A DNA stretch of 12,599 nt from JANSYP01 sp038751255 (GTDB lineage: Bacteria > Pseudomonadota > Alphaproteobacteria > Rhodobacterales > Rhodobacteraceae): positions 1-12,599 of the forward strand of contig JBCDGN010000104.1 in assembly GCA_038751255.1 (NCBI GenBank). The letters are read 5' to 3'. A program made the position numbers and the translations under genes. Below the pieces are notes generated by a model, which worked only from the letters and a program-made list of their open reading frames with translations, was not told where the DNA came from and searched no databases. How positions within the stretch are numbered: position 1 is the first letter of the stretch; each line of letters begins with the position of its first letter. Positions 7,004 to 12,599 of this stretch are shown here, piece after piece.

Positions 7004-7996
7004 ATGCAGCTCTGCATGATGATCCCGCCGAGAGAAGACCGGCGCTGGACTGTGGCGGGCCAAATGGGGCTGCGTCACGCGATTGCCAAGCTTGCCCCGG
7101 AGCTGACCGGGAAAGCGCCACCTTACGACTTTGAGGCCCTGCAATCTGAGGTCGCGCGGTATCGCGCCGGCGGGTTCGACATCATCGGGCTAGAGGGCGA
7201 CCAGTTCGACATGTCTCGCATCAAGCTGGGGCTGCCCGGTCGCGATGAGGATATCGCGCGCTATTGCGAGATGCTGCGAAACATGGGGCGTCTCCGCATC
7301 GGGCTCCTATGTTTCAACTTCATGGCCTATTTCGGTTGGTTCCGCACCGGCACGGGCTTGCCCGGGCGTGGCGGCGCGGAGGTGAGCGCGTTTGCGGCCG
7401 AGGTGGCCGAGCGCGACGGGCCAACAGAGCTTGGGCCCGTGCCCGTGGAGCGGATTTGGGAGAATTATCGCTACTTCATCAGTCGCGTCGCCCCAGTGGC
7501 CGAGGCATCGGGCGTGCGCATGGGCCTCCACCCCGATGATCCGCCGGTGCCTGCCCTGCGTGGGATCGGACGGGCCTTTACCAGCACCGATGCTCTGATC
7601 GAGGCGGTCGATATGGCCTCCAGCCCCGCCGTTGGCATCACTTTCTGCCAAGGGACACTTAAAACCGCCGGCGAGGATGTGGTCGAGGCCGTCCGGCGTA
7701 TCGGCCCTGAGAGCATTGCCTTCGTCCATGTCCGCGACGTCCGCGGCACGGCAACCGCGTTCGAAGAGACGTTCCCCGACGAGGGCGACACCGACATGGC
7801 CGCGATCTTTGCGACCTACCGCGATCTGGGCCTGACCTGCCCCATCCGGCCCGATCACGCACCCGCCATGGACGGCGATACCGTCCAATCCGGCGCAGTC
7901 CAAGGGATTAACGTGGGCTACGAGGCCAACGGCATGATCTTTACCGTGGGCTACATGAAAGGGCTGATGCAGGCGAACGGGTGGACGCATGCCTGA
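7004..7996 (+). CDS. uxuA: Mannonate dehydratase (UxuA family)
   Basis: Cytoplasmic TIM-barrel lyase of 330 residues that removes water from D-mannonate to give 2-keto-3-deoxy-D-gluconate. Family landmarks are in order: GLEGDQFDM (62-70), LLCFNFMAYFGWFRT (101-115), GLHPDDPP (174-181), FCQGTLK (214-220), FVHVRDVRGT (240-249), GDTDMAA (261-267) and RPDHAP (282-287). H176, C215, H242 and D284 correspond to the metal-binding residues known in the family, and H285 follows. The protein is shorter than the roughly 350-390 residues of well-known UxuA proteins, so it belongs to a compact branch and could accept a related aldonate. It starts three bases after the ATPase stop, with AGGGGGG at 6988-6994, and its end overlaps the next gene by eight bases. 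With the kinase at 9580 it makes and uses KDG. Confidence 0.88.
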   Translation: MQLCMMIPPREDRRWTVAGQMGLRHAIAKLAPELTGKAPPYDFEALQSEVARYRAGGFDIIGLEGDQFDMSRIKLGLPGRDEDIARYCEMLRNMGRLRIGLLCFNFMAYFGWFRTGTGLPGRGGAEVSAFAAEVAERDGPTELGPVPVERIWENYRYFISRVAPVAEASGVRMGLHPDDPPVPALRGIGRAFTSTDALIEAVDMASSPAVGITFCQGTLKTAGEDVVEAVRRIGPESIAFVHVRDVRGTATAFEETFPDEGDTDMAAIFATYRDLGLTCPIRPDHAPAMDGDTVQSGAVQGINVGYEANGMIFTVGYMKGLMQANGWTHA

Positions 7997-8792
7997 GCCG
8001 CGCCTTTTGGTCGATGGGCTGCATTTCCCCGAAGGCCCCTGTTTTGCGCCTGACGGCACGCTCTGGTGGGTGGAGATTGAGGGCGGACGGCTCGGCTGCC
8101 TTGCGGGTACGGAGGTTCGTTTTATCGAGATCGGCGGACGGCCTAATGGTGCTGTCTTTGACGATACCGGCATCCTTTGGATCGCGGACCAGGGGCTAAA
8201 CGCCGTTCGACGCTTTGACCCTACGACGGGCGCGCACCGTATCGTCGCCGATGCCGTGGACGACGCACCGCTGGGCAAGCCCAATGACCTGTGTTTTGAC
8301 GCTTTGGGCCGGTTGGTTTTCACCTGCTCGAACGATGCGCGGACAGAGCCCGTGGGCTATGTCTGCCGGATGGGGTCCGATGGCAGCGTCGCGCGCATCG
8401 CGGGTGGTTTGCTTTTCCCCAACGGGATCGGATTTGCGCCCGACGGTGCGATGGTTGTGGCCGAGACCTATCTGCGGCGCTTGGTGAAGGGAACGTCCTC
8501 CCTGGTGGCTTGGGCGGAAACGTCGGGCTGGCTAGGTCCGGACGGCTTTGCCTTTGCCGAAGATGGCTCGGTTTTCGTGGCAATCTTTGGGCAAGGCATC
8601 GTGCAGCGCTTCGCGCCGGGCGGGGCGCCGATGGGCGAGATCGCTCTGCCTGGAGCGAAGCCTACGAATGTGGCACTGGACCCGTCTGGTCGGCTGGGAT
8701 TGGTGGTGACTGAGGTAGAGACCGGCGCGGTCTACGCCGTCGAAACGGGCGCGCGGCCGTTCATGTACCCTGGAGGAGCCATGAATGTTTGA
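7989..8792 (+). CDS. SMP-30/gluconolactonase-like sugar lactonase
   Basis: A six-bladed beta-propeller hydrolase of 267 residues; family members open sugar lactones using one divalent metal ion. The likely metal ligands are visible in their usual motifs: E15 in HFPEGP, N99 in GKPNDL, N145 in LFPNGIGFAPDG and D185 in LGPDGFAFAEDG. Repeating blade motifs such as PDGTLWW, DDTGILWIAD and DALGRLVF support the propeller. There is no signal peptide, so it is cytoplasmic. The ATG lies inside the end of uxuA (ATGCCTGA shared, eight bases), and its own end overlaps the SDR gene in the same way, so translation is coupled. The expected role is conversion of an aldonolactone to the aldonate used by the dehydratase. 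Substrate is not determined; some family members act on other esters or phosphorylated sugars. Confidence 0.88.
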   Translation: MPEPRLLVDGLHFPEGPCFAPDGTLWWVEIEGGRLGCLAGTEVRFIEIGGRPNGAVFDDTGILWIADQGLNAVRRFDPTTGAHRIVADAVDDAPLGKPNDLCFDALGRLVFTCSNDARTEPVGYVCRMGSDGSVARIAGGLLFPNGIGFAPDGAMVVAETYLRRLVKGTSSLVAWAETSGWLGPDGFAFAEDGSVFVAIFGQGIVQRFAPGGAPMGEIALPGAKPTNVALDPSGRLGLVVTEVETGAVYAVETGARPFMYPGGAMNV

Positions 8793-9543
8793 TTTGACGG
8801 GCCGCAGGGCCCTCGTCACAGGGTCGAGCCGGGGGATTGGCCGGGCGATCGCGACGGCTCTGGCCACCCATGGCGCGCATGTTTGCATCCATAGCGCACA
8901 TGCCGAACCTGAAACGACTGAGGCGGTGGCGGCGATTGCGACCCAAGGAGGGACTGCGGCAGAGCTGCACGGAGACCTTTCAGAGGCGGCGGTCGTGGAC
9001 GGGCTTCTTGGGCAGGCTAGCGCGGCGCTTGGTGGGGCAATTGACCTTTTGATCCTGAATGCAGCGATCCAAGTGCCACAGCCTTTGGGGCAGATCGACC
9101 GTGAGACGGCGACGCGGCAGTTCCACACCAATATGTGGGCCTCAATCGGTCTTATCCAGGCCGCGGTGCCCCAGATGTCGGCCCAAAGGTTTGGCCGGAT
9201 CATCCTGATCGGTTCGATGCAGCAATGGCGTCCGCATCCCAACATGGCCGTCTATGCCGGGCTGAAAAGCGGGCTGGAGAACGTAGCACGCAACTTTGCG
9301 GTCCAGCTTGCGCCCCAAGGCATTACGGTCAACACCGTGGCCCCGGGTGCCATCGAGACAGACCGCAACCACGCAGCTCTCTCCGACCCGGTGTATCGCG
9401 CTGAGGTGGAAGCTGCCATCCCGGCGCGGCGGCTGGGCGAGACGTCGGATTGTGCGGGGGTCGTTGTGATGCTCTGCTCGCCTGCTGGGGAGTATATCAC
9501 AGGCGCGACCATCCCGGTCGATGGGGGGATGCATCTTGGCTAA
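8785..9543 (+). CDS. SDR-family oxidoreductase (classical short-chain dehydrogenase)
   Basis: NAD(P)-dependent dehydrogenase of 252 residues with a complete Rossmann fold: cofactor motif TGSSRGIG at 12-19, GDL at 63-65, NAA at 92-94, the tetrad N116, S144, Y157 (in VYAGLK) and K161, then VAPGAIETD at 186-193 and the usual ending ITGATIPVDGGM. Length is standard. No acidic residue is evident at the end of strand 2 (CIHSAHAEP), so NADP(H) may be preferred; this is a weak prediction. Start ATG 8785 has a strong GGAGGAG at 8772-8778 and overlaps the lactonase gene by eight bases. By context it is either a sugar 1-dehydrogenase making the lactone for the lactonase, or a reductase of a keto-acid (fructuronate- or 5-keto-type) making mannonate. 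Sequence alone does not decide. Confidence 0.9.
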   Translation: MFDLTGRRALVTGSSRGIGRAIATALATHGAHVCIHSAHAEPETTEAVAAIATQGGTAAELHGDLSEAAVVDGLLGQASAALGGAIDLLILNAAIQVPQPLGQIDRETATRQFHTNMWASIGLIQAAVPQMSAQRFGRIILIGSMQQWRPHPNMAVYAGLKSGLENVARNFAVQLAPQGITVNTVAPGAIETDRNHAALSDPVYRAEVEAAIPARRLGETSDCAGVVVMLCSPAGEYITGATIPVDGGMHLG

Positions 9544-9579
9544 AGCGGCGCAGTTTGTGGTTCGATTAGGGTTACACGC

Positions 9580-10491
9580 GTGACGCGCATGTGTTGCATC
9601 GGCGAAGCGATGATGGAATTGCAAGCCGGCGCTGTGCCTGGCCCCGCGCAGGTCGGCTTTGCCGGGGACACGCTGAACGCCGCCGTCTACATGCGCCGCG
9701 CTTTGGCGACCCAACATGACGTGGCGTTTGTCACGGCTGTGGGCACAGACGCGCTTTCTGACCAATTGGTCGCCTTTATCGCCTCGCACGGTATTGAAAC
9801 GGACACCATCGCGCGCATCCCCGACCGTCACCTTGGGCTTTATTCGATAAACGTGGATGCCGCAGGCGAGCGCAGTTTCACCTATTGGCGCAACCAATCC
9901 GCCGCACGGCAGATGTTTGATCCCGACATAGGGCTTTCGTTTGAACATCTGAACGCATTCGATCTGATCTACCTGTCGGGCATTACGCTAGCGATTCTTC
10001 CGCCACCCGTTCGATCAGCCTTTCTTGATTGGATCGCCCAGTTTCGCGCCGCCGGTGGGGCCTTCGCTTTCGATACGAACTACCGGCCCGGTCTCTGGGA
10101 GACGCCGGAAGTTGCCCGGCGCACTTGCGACCGCGCATGGCGGATATGTGACGTCGCCTTGCCGTCGTTGGACGATGAAATGGCGCTGTTTGAGCAGTCG
10201 GAAGACCAAGTCATTGCACGCTTTCAAACATATTCGGCGCAAGGTGCTCTGAAACGCGGAGAACGTGGGCCTTCGCTCTTGAATTGGCAGCCCGCATCGG
10301 ACCTCGTCTTTACACCCGCTGATTACGTTCGAGACACCACTGCGGCGGGGGACAGTTTCTCTGGGACGTATATAGCCGAATGGATCAGTACGGGCGACAT
10401 CGGTTGGGCGATCGAGCGGGCCCATGCGGTCGCAAGAGTGGTGGTCACTCAGCCAGGCGCGATTGTGGACCTGAATTGCGGGAGCTTCTGA
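9580..10491 (+). CDS. kdgK: 2-keto-3-deoxygluconate kinase (PfkB family)
   Basis: Ribokinase-family enzyme of 303 residues that phosphorylates KDG to 2-keto-3-deoxy-6-phosphogluconate, the Entner-Doudoroff intermediate. KdgK-specific blocks are clear: GEAMMEL at 8-14, GFAGDTLNAAVYMRRA at 26-41, GLYSINVDAAGERSFTYWRN at 86-105, YLSGITLAIL at 131-140, TNYRPGLW at 166-173, and DTTAAGDSF at 252-260 with catalytic D258. The DTTAAGD form, rather than the DTTGAGD of many relatives, matches my recollection of E. coli KdgK. The stretch between the KRG motif and DTTAAGD is somewhat shorter than in that protein. Translation most likely starts at GTG 9580, with AGGG at 9568-9571; ATG 9589 is possible but poorly spaced. 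It follows the SDR after 36 bp and closes the operon. No KDPG aldolase is in the window. Confidence 0.94.
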   Translation: MTRMCCIGEAMMELQAGAVPGPAQVGFAGDTLNAAVYMRRALATQHDVAFVTAVGTDALSDQLVAFIASHGIETDTIARIPDRHLGLYSINVDAAGERSFTYWRNQSAARQMFDPDIGLSFEHLNAFDLIYLSGITLAILPPPVRSAFLDWIAQFRAAGGAFAFDTNYRPGLWETPEVARRTCDRAWRICDVALPSLDDEMALFEQSEDQVIARFQTYSAQGALKRGERGPSLLNWQPASDLVFTPADYVRDTTAAGDSFSGTYIAEWISTGDIGWAIERAHAVARVVVTQPGAIVDLNCGSF

Positions 10492-10815
10492 TACCCGACG
10501 ATAGTCCACTCCTAGGAGTTGATCTTGCACCCTCGGCGTAGCTTGGTGGGTGTCAGTCGTTAGGAATCGCTCCGCATAACTCGCTACAAGCCATGCGGAT
10601 CTAACCAGTTATCCCGAACAGGAACCGGGTTGATGCAGACACCTTTCAACTTCGAGAAGGCCAATGCTTTGGGGCTAATATGCGTGACCCGTTACGCGGC
10701 TTTGCCATCAAACGACAGGCGATCAGCGCGGACGCAGATCCCGTGGCTCGTTGCGGTCGTTCTAATTTTAATGCACTGAACTATCATCCAAAAAGAGAGG
10801 ACCTGCCCGAAAGCT
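10492..10815. other. Intergenic stretch without a convincing gene
   Basis: About 320 bp behind kdgK with no recognisable gene, on sequence visibly less GC-rich than the operon. It holds a perfect 12-bp palindrome ACTCCTAGGAGT at 10508-10519, and a 7-bp inverted repeat at 10571-10577 and 10593-10599 with a 15-base loop. Neither has a T-run, so no clear terminator for kdgK is seen. A 48-codon plus-strand ORF at 10633-10779 (ATG after AGGA, ending in the hydrophobic IPWLVAVVLILMH) is possible but unsupported. Confidence 0.5.
10571..10599. repeat. Short inverted repeat behind kdgK
   Basis: TCCGCAT at 10571-10577 is repeated in inverse as ATGCGGA at 10593-10599 around a 15-base loop. The stem is only 7 bp and there is no T-run on either side, so a terminator role is weak. 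It is the best hairpin between kdgK and the next genes. Confidence 0.3.
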
Positions 10816-10950
10816 TCACCGGGAACGATAGAGCGCGTATCCCAACAACGCTGAGTACCCGAAAAAGAGAAAAGCCGCGAACGGTGCCGCACTCGTCGCA
10901 GACAATGCGGGTACGAGCATCGGGAAAGTGATCATTACAATGACTTCGCC
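10816..10950 (-). pseudogene. Separated C-terminal part of the small membrane protein
   Basis: Directly beyond the TAA at 10951-10953, the same minus-strand frame continues open for 44 codons to a TGA at 10816-10818. It reads GEVIVMITFPMLVPAL, then a second hydrophobic run PFAAFLFFGYSALLGYALY and a basic end RSR. The frame identity, the hydrophobic character and the typical positive end suggest the last part of a four-helix membrane protein cut by a nonsense codon. An internal ATG at 10933-10935 could start a 39-residue peptide by itself, but has only a weak ribosome site. A genuine separate small ORF or a sequencing error at the stop are the alternatives. Confidence 0.5.
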
Positions 10951-11250
10951 TTACATTCCCGCAATGCTGAAGGTGGCCGCGGCTGGGAGAAGCGCGGACT
11001 CTGACAGCCTGAGTTTCTTGGCAAGAAACGCAAAAATTCCAATAAATGCACCGCAGGCAGCCAACGAGAACACAATGTACACGGCCAAGCCGCTTTCAAT
11101 GAAGTGGTCTCCAAGCCACGCAAGGCCAAGGGTTGCAACGAGCCATACTGTAGACCCAGCCGCCAACCAGGTCATTAAGCTAATCTTTGAAAATGAGTTT
11201 TGAAACGAGGGAGCGTTTGCGTCTGGCGTCTGAGCATTTATGAGTGTCAT
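10951..11250 (-). CDS. Small membrane protein, probably truncated by an in-frame stop
   Basis: A protein of 99 residues with a polar N-terminus (1-22), a membrane helix at about 24-46 (containing MTWLAAGSTVWLVATLGLAW), a second at about 54-77 (GLAVYIVFSLAACGAFIG and following), a basic KKLR turn and a third hydrophobic segment (ALLPAAATFSIAG) that stops abruptly at TAA. I do not recognise the family. The start at 11250 has AAGGA about eight bases upstream; an earlier in-frame ATG would begin inside the facing regulator's leader. The open frame continues past the stop with more hydrophobic sequence (see the entry for 10816-10950), so the original gene was probably about 144 codons with four helices. 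It diverges from the TetR-type gene, with two palindromic sites between, so it is the likely target of that regulator. Confidence 0.6.
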   Translation of the reverse strand: MTLINAQTPDANAPSFQNSFSKISLMTWLAAGSTVWLVATLGLAWLGDHFIESGLAVYIVFSLAACGAFIGIFAFLAKKLRLSESALLPAAATFSIAGM

Positions 11251-11265
11251 TTGATCATTCCTTTG

Positions 11266-11308
11266 TGTAGCATCTGCTTCATATTTAGCTTGTGAAGCAG
11301 ATGCTTCA
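11266..11308. promoter_or_regulatory. Pair of 16-bp palindromic operators, probably for the TetR-type regulator
   Basis: TGAAGCAGATGCTTCA at 11293-11308 is a palindrome of 7-bp arms around a GA centre. TGTAGCATCTGCTTCA at 11266-11281 is the same site with one mismatch in an arm. Their centres are 27 bp apart. Because each is palindromic, the pair also forms a 13-bp inverted repeat (11269-11281 with 11293-11305). They fill most of the 68 bp between the two divergent start codons, the right one touching the regulator's ribosome site (AAGGAG, 11308-11313). TetR proteins bind such palindromes as dimers; the assignment is by position. Confidence 0.7.
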
Positions 11309-11318
11309 AGGAGAAAAC

Positions 11319-11804
11319 ATGACATCCCCGTACAGAAAGGCTCTCTCCGCCTGCTTTGACCTCGCTGCCACTGAAGGAAAACTTGATCTTGGCTTGCGAG
11401 CGTATGAGCGGGGGACGGGTATAAGCGCCAGAATGCTGACCCATCACTTTGGCGGAAACGCAGGTTTGAAAGCAGCGCTTGTCGAGGAAATCGAGGCGCG
11501 TCTGCGCGAAGAGGTCACGGCTACATTGAACTCTGGTGAGGGTAGTGCGTTAGAGATCGCAAAGTCTTTCGCCGCTCCTGATAAGTCTGAGCTGCGCAGA
11601 CTGTTGCGCGCCATTCTCCGCGATGCTTTGGGAGGTAACGAAGCGTCAGCTGCGGTTTTGGCAGCAGAACGTGCCAAATGGCGGGCTGCAATTGATAGCT
11701 CAAATGTCGAACAAGATTTGTTTGTGCTTGTGGGCGGTGCAGTTGACGCCATGCTGGCAGACGCAGAAGCAGGTCAGGTAGCAAAAAGAGATCGCCAATC
11801 GTGA
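11319..11804 (+). CDS. TetR-type transcriptional regulator, short
   Basis: A protein of 161 residues with a TetR-like N-terminal DNA-binding domain at about 1-52: a first helix (YRKALSACFDLAATEG), then the helix-turn-helix (RAYERGTGISARMLTHHFGG), ending with NAGLKAALVEEIEARLREEV. The remainder is helical and short compared with the usual 190-220 residues, so the ligand-binding domain is reduced; no frameshift is apparent. The start at 11319 is fixed by AAGGAG at 11308-11313, five bases away; an ATG 27 bases earlier lies inside the operator and has no ribosome site. The two 16-bp palindromes upstream suggest it represses itself and the divergent membrane protein gene. Its ligand is unknown. 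Confidence 0.82.
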   Translation: MTSPYRKALSACFDLAATEGKLDLGLRAYERGTGISARMLTHHFGGNAGLKAALVEEIEARLREEVTATLNSGEGSALEIAKSFAAPDKSELRRLLRAILRDALGGNEASAAVLAAERAKWRAAIDSSNVEQDLFVLVGGAVDAMLADAEAGQVAKRDRQS

Positions 11805-11938
11805 TGTCTATTCGGGTGGAAACCTCGATCGTCCAAGCGAGCATCGAAAAACGGTTTGGACCCGCCCCTTCAACCACACGCAATACGCGATGAAAATGAT
11901 GATATTCCAGAAATCCCGCAAAAACAGCGTTCTAGAGG

Positions 11939-12265
11939 CTATCTCACGAACGTAAACCGTCCACCATCTTCAGAGATGCCCAGAAACCCATTTTCGCCCT
12001 GTGATAGGGCAAGGCAGATGGTGCCAAGCGGGCGGGTTGTCAGGCACATCCCATCGTCGGTGGGAACCCACGTGGCACGTACACCCATCAGGCCCGCTCG
12101 GATGCGCCCTGTCCCATCGGGTTGCAGTGTGATTTCAGAGCTCCGGCCCGACGGATCCTGCATTTGCCAGGCACCCCCGTCGGCCATGGCCTGTGCCACG
12201 TCATTGGCGGATGCCGGGATCGCGGTAAAAAGGCTGAGCGCCAAAACGGACAAACACTTCTTCAT
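11939..12265 (-). CDS. Small secreted protein of unknown function
   Basis: A protein of 108 residues with a clear signal peptide at 1-20 (MKKCLSVLALSLFTAIPASA), cleaved probably before ND, so it is exported to the periplasm. The mature part looks beta-rich (GAWQMQDPSG, SSEITLQPDGTGRI, ATWVPTDDGMCLTT) and has a cysteine pair, C74 and C84, that could form a disulfide. I do not recognise the family; the GxW start with a DGTG turn resembles small META- or lipocalin-like barrels, which is only an impression. Its ATG overlaps the TGA of the ABC ATPase upstream by four bases (ATGA), so the two are co-transcribed, and the protein may serve the same exporter or envelope process. Confidence 0.75.
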   Translation of the reverse strand: MKKCLSVLALSLFTAIPASANDVAQAMADGGAWQMQDPSGRSSEITLQPDGTGRIRAGLMGVRATWVPTDDGMCLTTRPLGTICLALSQGENGFLGISEDGGRFTFVR

Positions 12266-12599
12266 GCGGCTGATCCTTTCACAGAGTTGCTGGGGGAGGA
12301 GACGTCGGAGACAATGCGCCCTTGGCTGAGCGTCAGGACGCGGCTGGCCATGCGGATGACCCGTTCGTCATGGGTGACGATAACGGAGGTTGTTCCACGT
12401 TCGCGGGCCAATCGTTGAAGGATTTCGATCACGCGCCTTCCGCTTTCGGCATCAAGTGCTGCGGTAGGTTCATCGGCGAAGACAAGATCGGGATTGGCGA
12501 TCAAGGCACGGGCGACGGCCACGCGCTGTTTCTGGCCGCCAGACAGATTGCGCGGTTTGTAAGTCGCGCGGTCGCCCAGGCCCAACAGCGTCAGCAAAT
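12262..12599 (-). CDS. ABC transporter ATPase, LolD/MacB/DevA type, C-terminal part
   Basis: The last 112 codons of an ATP-binding subunit; the Walker A and N-terminal half lie beyond the window edge. Visible are the signature LSGGQKQRVAVARAL, Walker B and D-loop in DLVFADEPTAALD, and the H-loop histidine in VIVTHDERVI, followed by the short ending (VLTLSQGRIV) typical of LolD/MacB/FtsE-like ATPases that work with FtsX-type permeases. These systems move lipoproteins, drugs or other envelope substrates out of the inner membrane; which one applies here cannot be seen. The downstream secreted-protein gene overlaps it by four bases. Confidence 0.9.
   Translation of the reverse strand, partial: LLTLLGLGDRATYKPRNLSGGQKQRVAVARALIANPDLVFADEPTAALDAESGRRVIEILQRLARERGTTSVIVTHDERVIRMASRVLTLSQGRIVSDVSSPSNSVKGSAA

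Noticed and set aside
7307..8323. Long minus-strand ORF (338 codons) opposite uxuA and the lactonase gene
   Set aside because: Both plus-strand genes have clear family motifs; long antisense frames are common in GC-rich coding DNA, and this one has no recognisable motif.
9142..9948. Long minus-strand ORF (268 codons) opposite the SDR and kdgK
   Set aside because: It is the mirror of two well-supported genes and crosses their intergenic gap; no domain pattern.
10508..10519. Perfect 12-bp palindrome ACTCCTAGGAGT as terminator of kdgK
   Set aside because: There is no loop and no following T-run; it may be chance or a protein site, but not a terminator on this evidence.
10680..10931. Plus-strand 83-codon ORF between kdgK and the membrane gene
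   Set aside because: Basic, low-complexity translation without motif or ribosome site, and it overlaps the better-supported minus-strand membrane tail at 10816-10950.
10928..11203. Plus-strand 91-codon ORF over the small membrane protein
   Set aside because: The minus strand gives membrane helices, a good ribosome site and divergent operators; the plus frame has none of these.
11521..11883. Minus-strand 120-codon ORF behind and within the TetR gene
   Set aside because: Two thirds of it mirrors the TetR coding sequence; the rest has no ribosome site or family signal.
1..12599. CRISPR array, tRNA/rRNA, insertion sequence or phage genes
   Set aside because: No regularly spaced repeats, no cloverleaf or rRNA-like segments and no transposase or integrase motif were seen on reading either strand.

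Overview
The window looks like chromosome (or a large replicon) of a moderately GC-rich alphaproteobacterium, most likely of the Roseobacter/Rhodobacteraceae type. This rests on codon use, the style of the catabolic operon and protein character only. No rRNA, tRNA, integrase or plasmid gene is present to fix the taxon.

Layout. (1) 1-236, minus strand: the start of an unrecognised gene that leaves the window; its beginning is either a short leader peptide or a frameshift. (2) 370-2939, minus strand: a compact operon of a FadR-type GntR regulator and the two permeases of a peptide/opine/nickel-family (Dpp/Opp-like) ABC importer. (3) 2940-3046: a divergent control region with two near-identical copies of a palindrome-containing site. 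(4) 3047-10491, plus strand: the matching periplasmic binding protein, tandem hairpins, an RraA-like aldolase, a fused double ABC ATPase, then mannonate dehydratase, an SMP-30/gluconolactonase-like lactonase, an SDR dehydrogenase and 2-keto-3-deoxygluconate (KDG) kinase. (5) 10492-10815: no convincing gene. (6) 10816-11804: a small membrane protein, apparently cut by an in-frame stop, divergent from a short TetR-type regulator, with two 16-bp palindromes between them. (7) 11939-12599, minus strand: a small secreted protein and the C-terminal part of a LolD/MacB-type ABC ATPase leaving the window.

How it works together. The transporter genes are divided between two divergent operons, but all parts are present (binding protein, two permeases, double ATPase). 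The enzymes form a plausible chain: the SDR oxidises a sugar or interconverts a keto-/hydroxy-sugar acid, the SMP-30 protein opens an aldonolactone, mannonate dehydratase gives KDG, and KDG kinase gives KDPG for the Entner-Doudoroff pathway. The RraA-like protein could supply an alternative aldolase step on a 4-hydroxy-2-oxo acid such as KDG. The likely inducer and substrate is therefore a hexonate/hexuronate or a sugar or glycoside oxidised to one; the exact substrate cannot be read from sequence. The points most worth a second look are the whole pathway with its RraA member, the duplicated operator, the tandem hairpins behind the binding-protein gene, and the nonsense-split membrane protein with its double-operator TetR neighbour.
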